From NCBI GenBank assembly GCA_013112555.1, contig JABFGK010000001.1, positions 2,578,581 to 2,642,580 of the forward strand: a DNA stretch of 64,000 bases, in the 5' to 3' direction. The stretch comes from Planctomycetota bacterium. Its GTDB lineage: Bacteria > Planctomycetota > Phycisphaerae > Phycisphaerales > UBA5793. The notes beneath the pieces were generated by a model. That model did no database searches. It was not told the DNA's origin and saw only the letters and a list, made by a program, of their open reading frames with translations. Positions within the stretch are counted from its first letter, which is position 1; each line of letters opens with the position of its first letter. A program made the translations under genes and the position numbers. Shown one piece after another: positions 25,683-34,195 of this stretch.

Positions 25683-27170
25683 ATGTCTGCACACTGGCCA
25701 ATCATCCGACAACTCGTGGCCCACCCGAGCCGATTGCTCGTTCTGGACGATCAAAAGCACTGGAAGGCATATGAGTTACTCGCAGCAGCCTTCCACGTGG
25801 CCTCAGCCATCGAGAAACACAGTACGGCCAGCCACGTCGGGATCATGCTCCCGACCAGTGGCCTGTTCCCCGTCGCCGCGCTGGCCTCATGGATGCTCGG
25901 CCGGGTCATCGTCCCACTCAACTACCTCCTCAAGGGCGAAGACCTCCAATACGTGTGTGATGATGCCGAACTCGATGCCATCGTCACCGTCCAGCCAATG
26001 CTCGACTTTGTCGGCTTTGAGCCGAGTGGCTGTGCGATGATCAAACTGGAGGATCTCAACTTCACCGGCGTCCCGGAGCCGCGCTGGCCGGCCATCAGAA
26101 GCCGAGACGATCTGGCCACACTCCTCTATACCTCCGGCACCAGCGGGCGTCCCAAAGGCGTCATGCTCACACACGGGAACCTCCGATCCAATGTCCTGCA
26201 GAGTGTCGAATGGGCCGGCTTCGGGACCGGCGACAGCATGCTCGGCGTCCTGCCGCAGTTCCACTCGTTCGGCCTGACCGTCCTCACGCTCGTCCCTCTC
26301 ACGGTCGGCCTGCCTGTCTATTTCACGGCCAAGTTCATGCCACGACGAATCGTCCAGATGATCCGCAAACGACGGCCGACAGCCATGGTGGCCATCCCGT
26401 CAATGTACAACGCCCTGCTCACTGTCAAAGACGGATCACCCGAGGACTTTGCATCGCTCCGCTATGTCGTTGCCGGCGGCGAACCCCTGCCTGATGCGGT
26501 GGCCGAGGCCTTTGAAGAGCGATTCGGCGTCCGGATTGCCGAAGGCTACGGCCTCACCGAGACGAGCCCCGTCTCCCACTGGTGCCGTCCCTTCGAGTTC
26601 AAACGCCATAGCGTCGGCCGACCAGTCCCGGGCGTGCAGACCCGCATTGTTGACCCCGAGGAGCATGAGTGCCCGCCGGGAAGCGACGGCGAGATCCGAC
26701 TCGCCGGGCCGAACATCATGAAGGGGTATTACCGACTGCCCGAGGAGTCCCGGTCCGCATTCGATGACCGGGGCTACTTCCGGACCGGGGACATGGGACA
26801 CGTCGATGAGAACGGCTTTCTCTATATCACCGGCCGAATCAAGGAAATGATGATCATCGCCGGCGAAAACGTGTTCCCACGCGAAATCGAGGAAGTCCTG
26901 AACCGTCACCCATCCGTCAGTGCCTCTGCCGTGTTCGGCATCATGGACCCCTCCCGCGGGGAGGTCCCGATTTCCTATGTCGAACTCGTCGAGGATGCCG
27001 ATTTTGATGAAGTGGGAATCCGGGCCTTTTGCCGCGAACACCTGGCCCAATACAAGGTCCCACGCGAAATACTCCACGCCGCTGAGGGCCTGCCTCGCAA
27101 TCCCACCGGGAAAATACTTCATCGGGAGTTAAAAGCGAACTACGGCAAATCGGCTGAGGTCGGTGCCTGA
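25683..27170 (+). CDS. AMP-forming acyl-CoA (or acyl-acid) synthetase
   Basis: A 495-residue adenylate-forming enzyme. LLYTSGTSGRPKGVMLTHGN is the P-loop-like A3 motif, YGLTETSPV the A5 motif, YFRTGDMG the A7 motif, GRIKEMMIIAGENVFP the A8 hinge and PRNPTGKILHRELK the A10 motif with the catalytic Lys. It activates a carboxylic acid, most likely a fatty acid, to acyl-AMP and then acyl-CoA. The length (~500) fits short- to long-chain acyl-CoA ligases without an extra domain. An in-frame TTG one codon earlier is a less likely start. GGAG lies upstream. It appears monocistronic; the next gene starts 289 bases on. Confidence 0.93.
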   Translation: MSAHWPIIRQLVAHPSRLLVLDDQKHWKAYELLAAAFHVASAIEKHSTASHVGIMLPTSGLFPVAALASWMLGRVIVPLNYLLKGEDLQYVCDDAELDAIVTVQPMLDFVGFEPSGCAMIKLEDLNFTGVPEPRWPAIRSRDDLATLLYTSGTSGRPKGVMLTHGNLRSNVLQSVEWAGFGTGDSMLGVLPQFHSFGLTVLTLVPLTVGLPVYFTAKFMPRRIVQMIRKRRPTAMVAIPSMYNALLTVKDGSPEDFASLRYVVAGGEPLPDAVAEAFEERFGVRIAEGYGLTETSPVSHWCRPFEFKRHSVGRPVPGVQTRIVDPEEHECPPGSDGEIRLAGPNIMKGYYRLPEESRSAFDDRGYFRTGDMGHVDENGFLYITGRIKEMMIIAGENVFPREIEEVLNRHPSVSASAVFGIMDPSRGEVPISYVELVEDADFDEVGIRAFCREHLAQYKVPREILHAAEGLPRNPTGKILHRELKANYGKSAEVGA

Positions 27171-27459
27171 CATCGGCGGCACGAAATCGCACGCTCCCAT
27201 CGTGTCAATCACCTCATGATCGGCAAATCGGGGAAATGCCCGCATTGCAGCGCGCGCTCGGCTCCGATTCAATCACCCGATACCTGACGGCTGACCGGCA
27301 GACCGAACTTTCAACCGAGGCACAGAGACCAGGGACAGTTGATCCCGGCCCGACAGAGTGGGCAGCCGGGATGATCCACCCAGACCGCACGCCGGCAGGC
27401 GACCGCTTTACGCTGCCCGCAGGCACCGCCCGCATCGCTCGGGAGACGAGGAGCAACGC

Positions 27460-28695
27460 ATGAGAATCAGCCCGTTTCGTGCCGTTCGACCCCAGCCGGA
27501 CAAGGCCGATCACGTTGCGTCCGTCCCGTATGACGTGGTCAACCGTGACGAGGCTGCCGCGCTGGCTGCCGGCAATCCCATCAGTTTTCTCCACGTCGTG
27601 CGCCCCGACATCGATCTGCCGGCCGACACCGACCCCTATGCCGATCAGGTCTACGAACAGGCACGCACCGCCTTTCAACAGTTGCGTCACGACAACATCC
27701 TGATTCAGGAAGCCGAACCGGCCCTGTACCTCTACCGACAGGTCATGGCCGGCCGAGCGCAAATCGGACTCGTGTGCTGCTGTCACGTTCAGGACTATGA
27801 ACAGAACCTCATCAAGAAGCACGAACGAACCCGCCAGGCCAAAGAAGATGACCGCACGCGACATGTGCTGACGCTCAACGCGAACGCCGGCCCCGTCTTT
27901 CTCACCTATCGCAGCCTCGAGCCCATCGACCGCGTCGTCGCCGATGTGACGGCCAAGACGGACCCGCTGTATGACTTCGTCGCTCCGGACGGCGTGCAGC
28001 ACACCGTTTGGAAAACCGATCCCGCCCAGGCCGATGCGATCGTCACGGCGTTTACCGACGTCCCATGTACCTACGTCGCCGACGGCCACCATCGGGCAGC
28101 CAGTGCCTGGCGTGCCGGGCAACAACGTAAAAACGGGAATCCGGACCACACCGGAAACGAAGAGTACAACTGGTTCCTCACCGTCCTCTTCCCTGCCGAC
28201 CAACTCTGCATCCTCCCGTACAACCGCGTCGTGCGCGACCTCAACGGCCTCAGCAGCGAGTCGATCATTGCGCAACTGGCCGAACTGGGAACGGTTGCGC
28301 CCGTCGCCACGCCCGATCCCGCGCAGCCCGGCACCTTCTGCATGTATCTGGCCGGCCAGTGGTATCAGATCACGGTGGCCGATGCTGCCATCGACCGCTC
28401 CGATCCGGTCCGATCCCTTGACGTGGCCATCCTCCAGGAACGCGTCCTGCAACCGCTGTTCAATATCGAAGACCCTCGGACCGACGAACGGGTCGATTTC
28501 ATCGGTGGCATCCGAGGCGTCAAGGCACTGGAACAGCGCGTCGACCAGGACGGGTGGGGCTGTGCCTTTCTCATGTACCCGACGACCGTCGAGCAACTGA
28601 TGGCCGTCGCCGATGCCGATTGCATCATGCCCCCGAAGAGCACCTGGTTTGAACCGAAACTAAGAAGCGGATTGCTGGTGCATCTGCTTGATTGA
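27460..28695 (+). CDS. DUF1015 family protein, linked to serine biosynthesis genes
   Basis: A 411-residue protein with the DUF1015 layout: MRISPFRAVRPQPDKADHVA, then SVPYDVVNRDEAAAL near 30-45, KKHERTRQAKEDDRTRH around 120-136, YVADGHHRAASAW around 205-217, and a C-terminal VAVADADCIMPPKSTWFEPK. The conserved DGHHR and KHE motifs suggest an enzyme or nucleic-acid/nucleotide-binding protein, but no biochemical function is established that I can name. GAGGAG lies six bases before ATG 27460. It precedes serA and serC on the same strand with short gaps; this linkage recurs in other bacteria to my knowledge and suggests a role around serine or phosphoserine metabolism. Confidence 0.88.
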   Translation: MRISPFRAVRPQPDKADHVASVPYDVVNRDEAAALAAGNPISFLHVVRPDIDLPADTDPYADQVYEQARTAFQQLRHDNILIQEAEPALYLYRQVMAGRAQIGLVCCCHVQDYEQNLIKKHERTRQAKEDDRTRHVLTLNANAGPVFLTYRSLEPIDRVVADVTAKTDPLYDFVAPDGVQHTVWKTDPAQADAIVTAFTDVPCTYVADGHHRAASAWRAGQQRKNGNPDHTGNEEYNWFLTVLFPADQLCILPYNRVVRDLNGLSSESIIAQLAELGTVAPVATPDPAQPGTFCMYLAGQWYQITVADAAIDRSDPVRSLDVAILQERVLQPLFNIEDPRTDERVDFIGGIRGVKALEQRVDQDGWGCAFLMYPTTVEQLMAVADADCIMPPKSTWFEPKLRSGLLVHLLD

Positions 28696-28774
28696 CGTCC
28701 CACACTGAGACGGGAGCGCGTAACTGAGACGCGCGCACCTTCACAAGAACGACGAACACAGAGAGAGTAGTGCC

Positions 28775-29734
28775 ATGAAGGTTCTGATCGCAGACAAATA
28801 CGAAGATCAAGGACTCGACGGACTGAAAGCCCTGGGCTGTGAAGTCATCTACACCCCCGACCTGACTGCCGAACAACTCCCCACGGCGATCGCCGACACC
28901 GACCCGACCGTCCTCATCGTGCGCAGCACGAAGGTGCAGGACCCGGCCATCGAAGCGGCTCAGTCACTGAAAGTGATCATCCGCGCCGGGGCAGGCTATG
29001 ACACCATCCAGACGGCGACCGCACGGGCCAAAGGCATCTCCGTCTGCAACTGCCCCGGTACGAACTCCGCTGCCGTGGCTGAACTCACCTTCGGGCTCAT
29101 GCTCGCCCATGATCGCCGCATCCCCGACCAAACGGCCGACCTCAGGCAGGGCGTCTGGGACAAGAAGAAGTACTCGAAGATGGGTCGCGGTCTCAAGGGT
29201 CGTACCCTCGGCCTCATCGGCGTCGGCCAGATCGGCATCCTCGTCGCACGTCGGGCCGTCGCCTTTGACATGCAGGTTCTCTATCACAAGCGCACGCCAT
29301 GCGAGGAACTGGACAACAATCCGAACGCTCAACGCGTCTCGCTTGAGCAACTGCTGGCCGAGTCCGACTTCGTGTCACTCCATGTTCCCTCGAACGACTC
29401 GACGAAGCACCTGATCAACGCACAGACGCTGGCCCAGATGAAGAACGATGCCGTGTTGATCAACACGACCCGCGGTGCCGTCGTCGATCAGGCTGCCCTG
29501 GCCGAGGCGCTGACCGCCGGCACCATCGGCGGGGCTGCCCTTGATGTCTACGAGAACGAGCCGGCTGCCGGCGACACGGCGATCGCTAATGAAGTCGTCG
29601 CGATCCCGGCCTTCCTCGGCACGCACCACGTCGGGGCCTCCACCGAACAGGCTCAACTCGCCGTCGCGGCCATGACCGTCGACATTGTCACAGCATTCAA
29701 GAATGACGGCACCGTGCTTAACTGTGTTAACTAA
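28775..29734 (+). CDS. serA: D-3-phosphoglycerate dehydrogenase, short form without ACT domain
   Basis: A 319-residue D-2-hydroxyacid dehydrogenase. The substrate-domain start is MKVLIADKYEDQGLDGLKAL. The NAD site is GLIGVGQIGILVARRA. The catalytic core includes HVPSNDSTKHLINAQTL and LINTTRGAVVDQAALAEAL (Arg). The Glu is in ENEP and the His is in THHVGASTEQAQ, the family's GAST signature. It oxidises 3-phosphoglycerate to 3-phosphohydroxypyruvate, the first step to serine. The protein stops before the ASB and ACT domains, so allosteric serine feedback as in longer SerA is not expected. serC follows 89 bases later, supporting this over other hydroxyacid substrates. Confidence 0.93.
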   Translation: MKVLIADKYEDQGLDGLKALGCEVIYTPDLTAEQLPTAIADTDPTVLIVRSTKVQDPAIEAAQSLKVIIRAGAGYDTIQTATARAKGISVCNCPGTNSAAVAELTFGLMLAHDRRIPDQTADLRQGVWDKKKYSKMGRGLKGRTLGLIGVGQIGILVARRAVAFDMQVLYHKRTPCEELDNNPNAQRVSLEQLLAESDFVSLHVPSNDSTKHLINAQTLAQMKNDAVLINTTRGAVVDQAALAEALTAGTIGGAALDVYENEPAAGDTAIANEVVAIPAFLGTHHVGASTEQAQLAVAAMTVDIVTAFKNDGTVLNCVN

Positions 29735-29823
29735 CCGACCTCACACGACCCAGTATTAATGACCGCTTGCACACGGGCGCTGCCCCGCGCAGCACCACAC
29801 TACGAGAGAATTGAGACAGTACC

Positions 29824-30912
29824 ATGAGTGACCGTATTTATAACTTCTCAGCCGGCCCGGCCATTCTGCCCGAACCTGTCTTGAAGCAGGCCCAGACCGA
29901 TATCTGGAATATTGCCGACAGCGGCGTCGGCGTCCTCGAACACAGTCACCGCGGCTCGGTCTTCCAGGCCGTTGCCGATGAAGCCGAAGCAGTCTGCCGG
30001 GAAATCGCAGGCATCCCTGATAATTACAAGGTCCTGTTCCTCACCGGCGGGGCCTCCTCGCAGTTCTTCACGATCCCCATGAACTTCCTGGCACCCGATG
30101 ACACGGCGGACTACATCGTCACGGGCAGTTGGTCAAAGAAGGCGGTCAAGGAAGCGAAACTGTTCGGCACGCCCCATGTCGCTGCCACGAGTGAGGAATC
30201 AAACTTCACCTACATTCCCGGTGCCGAGCAAACCCAGTGGTCCGACGCCCCGAAGTATGCGCACTATACCTCGAACAACACGATCTTCGGCACCCAGTGG
30301 AGAGGCATCCCAGCCGTCCCGGCCGGCGTGCCGTTGATGTGCGATATGTCCAGCGACATCTTCAGCAAACCGCTCGACGTCAGTGGGTACGCGCTGATCT
30401 ATGCCGGTGCGCAAAAGAACATCGGGCCGGCCGGCGCCACGCTCGTCATCATTCGCGAGGATCTCATCGAAGCCGGTCGCGCCGATCTTCCCACCATGCT
30501 CCAGTACCGAACCCACGCAGACAAGGGCTCGATGTATAACACGCCGCCTGCCTTCTGCATGTACATCATGGGCCAGGTGTTCAAGTGGATCCAGGACCTC
30601 GGCGGGCTTGCAGCGATGCAGCAGATCAACGAGGACAAGGGTGGCATCCTCTATGACTACCTCGACAACAGCGACTTCTTCCGTCCCACGGCCGAACCGG
30701 ACAGCCGCTCATTGATGAACGTGACCTTCCGAGGCCCGAGTGAGGACCTCGAAGCGAAGTTCATCAAGGAAGCGCTCGCAGCCGGCTTCTCCGGGCTCAA
30801 GGGGCACCGCTCCGTCGGCGGCATGCGCGCCAGCATCTACAACGCCTTCCCGAAGCAAGGCTGCGTCGATCTCGTTGAGTTCATGAAGAAGTTCGAGACC
30901 AACAACCGCTGA
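29824..30912 (+). CDS. serC: Phosphoserine aminotransferase
   Basis: A 362-residue class V aminotransferase of normal SerC length. It starts IYNFSAGPAILPEPVLKQA and has VLFLTGGASSQFFTIPMNF (PLP phosphate contact), VGLMCD-type DMSSDIFSKPLDVSGY, and the PLP lysine in AGAQKNIGPAG. GLKGHRSVGGMRASIYNAFP is the SerC C-terminal substrate region. It converts 3-phosphohydroxypyruvate and glutamate to phosphoserine. No serB is seen in the window. It is the last gene of the DUF1015-serA-serC group, and a long repeat region begins about 100 bases after it. Confidence 0.97.
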   Translation: MSDRIYNFSAGPAILPEPVLKQAQTDIWNIADSGVGVLEHSHRGSVFQAVADEAEAVCREIAGIPDNYKVLFLTGGASSQFFTIPMNFLAPDDTADYIVTGSWSKKAVKEAKLFGTPHVAATSEESNFTYIPGAEQTQWSDAPKYAHYTSNNTIFGTQWRGIPAVPAGVPLMCDMSSDIFSKPLDVSGYALIYAGAQKNIGPAGATLVIIREDLIEAGRADLPTMLQYRTHADKGSMYNTPPAFCMYIMGQVFKWIQDLGGLAAMQQINEDKGGILYDYLDNSDFFRPTAEPDSRSLMNVTFRGPSEDLEAKFIKEALAAGFSGLKGHRSVGGMRASIYNAFPKQGCVDLVEFMKKFETNNR

Positions 30913-30952
30913 TCGACACGCCGCGCGCGCGGAAGCCAGCGGGCTCCGGTTC

Positions 30953-30991
30953 GCCCCCGACTCTGCCGGGGTGGATGATGATGATGCGCAA
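30953..30991. repeat. Left flanking direct repeat of the hairpin array
   Basis: About 39 bases starting GCCCCCGACTCTGCCGGGG and ending with ATGATGATGATGCGCAAG. A near-identical sequence lies at 32042-32081, so the tandem array sits between two direct copies. Confidence 0.75.
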
Positions 30992-31016
30992 GCATCATGC
31001 AATCCCGGAAGGGTGC

Positions 31017-32003
31017 TTCACCGCGAAGCGGTGCGCGTTTGTAGCCGGGGGTGAAGCGAGTCGGAGACGAGCGCCACCCCCGAAAGGTGATGCCAACGAG
31101 AGAACCTCTTCACACCCCGAAGGAGTGGTCGAGGCATCCTCCGACAAGCCGCGCGCGGATGCCAGCGGGCACTTCCACTCCCTCGCCCGTCAGGGCGCGC
31201 GAACGTAGCCGGCGGCTTCAGCCGCCGGAACAGGATCGCGCCCCGCGACACCAACCGCCCGGAGGGCGGACGATGCGTAACACAGGATCTGTACCCACAA
31301 CGGGGCACATGCAATGTGCCCCTACATTCCGACAAGCCGCGCGCTTCCTCACCGCGAAGCGGTGCGCGTTTGTAGCCGGGGGTGAAGTGAGTCGGAGACG
31401 AGCGCCACCCCCGAAAGGTGATGCCAACGAGAGAACCTCTTCACACCCCGAAGGAGTGGTCGAGGCATCCTCCGACAAGCCGCGCGCGGATGCCAGCGGG
31501 CACTTCCACTCCCTCGCCCGTCAGGGCGCGAACGTAGCCGGCGGCTTCAGCCGCCGGAACAGGATCGCGCCCCGCGACACCAACCGCCCGGAGGGCGGAC
31601 GATGCGTAACACAGGATCTGTACCCACAACGGGGCACATGCAATGTGCCCCTACATTCCGACAAGCCGCGCGGCTTCCTCACCGCGAAGCGGTGCGTTTG
31701 TAGCCGGGGGTGAAGTGAGTCGGAGACGAGCCGCCACCCCCGAAAGGTGATGCCAACGAGAGAACCTCTTCACACCCCGAAGGAGTGGTCGAGGCATCCT
31801 CCGACAAGCCGCGCGCGGATGCCAGCGGGCACTTCCACTCCCTCGCCCGTCAGGGGCGCGCGAACGTAGCCGGCGGCTTCAGCCGCCGGAACAGGATCGC
31901 GCCCCGCGACACCAACCGCCCGGAGGGCGGACGATGCGTAACACAGGATCTGTACCCACAACGGGGCACATGCAATGTGCCCCTACATTCCGACAAGCCG
32001 CGA
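31017..32003. repeat. Three tandem ~330-bp units made of chained short hairpins
   Basis: The units recur with periods of 331 and 330 bases (anchor ACCGCGAAGC at 31020, 31351 and 31681) and differ by only a few bases. Each unit is a chain of near-perfect short palindromes: CCGC-GAA-GCGG, CGCCC-GTCA-GGGCG, GGCGGC-TTCA-GCCGCC, CCGCCC-GGA-GGGCGG and GGGGCACAT-GCA-ATGTGCCCC. Open frames of 60-220 codons cross them, but single-base differences between units shift the frame and no ribosome sites are present, so I do not call genes. It is not a CRISPR: the units are long and there are no unique spacers. Confidence 0.9.
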
Positions 32004-32041
32004 ACGCGGAAATCCATCCTCTCCTTCGCCACGCCGCTCTA

Positions 32042-32081
32042 GCCCCCGGCTCTGCCGGGGGGCATGATGATGATGCGCAAG
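32042..32081. repeat. Right flanking direct repeat of the hairpin array
   Basis: Near-identical to 30953-30991 (GCCCCCGGCTCTGCCGGGG ... ATGATGATGATGCGCAAG). The following 32082-32507 is the upstream region of the cytochrome gene, with no recognised gene. Confidence 0.75.
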
Positions 32082-32507
32082 GCCGGCACAGGCCATCTTG
32101 CCGGTGGCTCTGATCGAAGTCTGCCGCCACAACAGGCCGATTGACGACCTATCCATTTCAGAAAACTCTCTGAATCGCCGATTTGAAACAGGCTAACCCG
32201 ATCGGCATATACTCCAGCCCGTCCGAACGGCTCAGGACTCCATTCCGGGCCCTCGGGTGGGACGGTGAATCAGTCACCGGGTGGCAGCGGACCCATAATT
32301 CCGATGACTGGGAACGCTGACCGGTGCGCATTCCGGCAAATGCGAGAGGGAGACTGCCGGATCGTGAAAATGGGCCGAAAAGCCCGGGAACCGTGGCACG
32401 GAGTGTGCAACAGTCAGATGGGTCGAATTACCCCGATATGACGGAGTACGCGACGCTGCCGCAGACGCTCGGAACACGCTATCTGAAAAAGTGGACGGAA
32501 GCCGCCA

Positions 32508-33950
32508 ATGAAGACAATCAATGCAACGAGTCGAATGGTGACTGCCGGCCTGATCATGGCCGCTGGTGTCGTTTCAATCGCAGCCTGGACTTTCGGGGAG
32601 GCTGCTGCTGCCCGTGGGCCGGTCTCAGCCGACCCGGTCGGTGCCTCCATCCAGCAGCAGGAGCAGAAACTGCCAAAGCCGACCACCGGCCGCACCGACT
32701 GCACCTCCAGCCTGTGCCACGATGACAAACTCACCTACTCCATTATGCACGAGCCGGTCGAGAAAAAGGACTGCCTCAAGTGCCATGAGTATGTCGATGC
32801 CGAACGCCACCTGCTGCAACTGACGACCCCGCGCAACCTGCTGTGCTCGAAGTGTCACGGGGTCCAGCACCTCGGCTACGAGCACCAGCCGGTCAAAGAC
32901 GGCAACTGCCAGGGCTGCCACAATCCGCACGGCTCCGAGTTCCCGGGCCTGCTCGTGGACCACCCGACCCGCGGCTTGTGTCTCCAGTGCCACAACAAGG
33001 ACTTCGAGCACGAGAAGTATGTCCACGGCCCGGTCGCCGGCGGTGCCTGCATCGTCTGCCACGAGCCCCACTCCTCTCGCCAGGAGCACCTGCTCTCCAA
33101 AGAAGCAAACAAACTCTGCACGCAGTGCCACTTCGAGATCGAAACCGAACGGTCGCCCGGCCTGCACATCCACTCGGCCATGGACAAGGGATGCACGTCC
33201 TGCCACGATCCGCATGCCTCCGAACTCCGCTACCAACTCCACGAATCCACGCCGGACCTGTGCTTCCAATGTCACGAAAACATTGGTGAGACTGCAGAAC
33301 ATGCCGAATCACTCCATGCGATCATGGATCCGGGGGCCTGCACGAAGTGCCACAATCCTCACTCGTCACGACTTGCCAAACTGCAGAAACAAGTTCAGCC
33401 CGATCTCTGCCTCAACTGCCATGATGAGGCGATCGAGACGCCCGACGGCCGCACGCTGACGAACATGGCCCAGTTGCTCAAGGACAATCCGAGCCAGCAC
33501 GGGCCGATCCGCGAGGGGGCCTGCTCGGCCTGCCATCAGCCGCACTCCAGCGACAAGCAGAACCTGCTCCTGCTGTCCTACCCGCCCGAGTTTTATGCCC
33601 GCTTCGACATGGACCTGTACAAACTCTGTTTCAGTTGCCACATCCCGGAACTCGTTCTCAATCCGTCCGGCAAAGGGCTGACCGGGTTCCGCAACGGCAC
33701 GCTGAATCTGCATTGGCTCCATGTCAATCAGGAGAAGGGCCGCACCTGCCGCGCCTGCCACGAAGTCCATGCCTCGCAGCGCGACTTCCACATTCGCGAG
33801 TCCGTCCCCTTCGGCCCGACGGACTGGGAACTGGAGATCAACTTCGAGAAGTCCGGCAACGGCGGCTCGTGCAAGCCGGGGTGCCATCGGAAGGCCACCT
33901 ACGACCGGACAGCCGAAGTCGAGCCGAATACGAACGGGTCAGCCGGCTGA
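32508..33950 (+). CDS. Secreted multihaem cytochrome c with up to 15 haem-binding motifs
   Basis: The 480-residue exported protein has an N-terminal signal (MVTAGLIMAAGVVSIAAWTF). Thirteen canonical CXXCH sites are present in order: CLKCH, CSKCH, CQGCH, CLQCH, CIVCH, CTQCH, CTSCH, CFQCH, CTKCH, CLNCH, CSACH, CFSCH and CRACH. There are also a CX4CH at the start (CTSSLCH) and a CX3CH at the end (CKPGCH). Several sites are followed by NPH/EPH/DPH/QPH-S/A, the doubled-CXXCH arrangement of c3-like and DmsE/OmcA-type proteins. It probably moves electrons across the periplasm or to the surface. The next gene encodes a thioredoxin-fold/TPR protein. Haem maturation genes are not in the window. Confidence 0.93.
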   Translation: MKTINATSRMVTAGLIMAAGVVSIAAWTFGEAAAARGPVSADPVGASIQQQEQKLPKPTTGRTDCTSSLCHDDKLTYSIMHEPVEKKDCLKCHEYVDAERHLLQLTTPRNLLCSKCHGVQHLGYEHQPVKDGNCQGCHNPHGSEFPGLLVDHPTRGLCLQCHNKDFEHEKYVHGPVAGGACIVCHEPHSSRQEHLLSKEANKLCTQCHFEIETERSPGLHIHSAMDKGCTSCHDPHASELRYQLHESTPDLCFQCHENIGETAEHAESLHAIMDPGACTKCHNPHSSRLAKLQKQVQPDLCLNCHDEAIETPDGRTLTNMAQLLKDNPSQHGPIREGACSACHQPHSSDKQNLLLLSYPPEFYARFDMDLYKLCFSCHIPELVLNPSGKGLTGFRNGTLNLHWLHVNQEKGRTCRACHEVHASQRDFHIRESVPFGPTDWELEINFEKSGNGGSCKPGCHRKATYDRTAEVEPNTNGSAG

Positions 33951-34195
33951 CCGGAACGGCACGGTGCCGGCGCCGGTGCGGATCAGAGGTGGCCGTATGT
34001 GCTTCCAGGTGTGCCGGACTCGATGGTCCGTTGGTGATGGAATAGAGGCCGCCCGTTGACGTCTGAGTGTGTGTGTGTGAAGGCACAGGACTCCGGTTGG
34101 CACAACAGGACAAAACAATACAGGACCGAATCGCAAGGACAGGATTCAATCAGACAGCACGGGACCAACCCGGTTCCCGGTGGAGAGTTCAGATT

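Noticed and set aside
27214-28596. 460-codon minus-strand frame
   Set aside because: Antisense to the DUF1015 gene, which has family motifs and a good ribosome site. The minus product has no recognisable domain.
31051-31713. 220-codon frame across the 330-bp repeats
   Set aside because: It is only open because of the repeat sequence. Single-base differences between units shift it, and it has no ribosome site or domain.
31017-32003. Repeat array considered as CRISPR
   Set aside because: Units are ~330 bp, adjacent, with no short repeats or unique spacers, and no cas genes are in the window.
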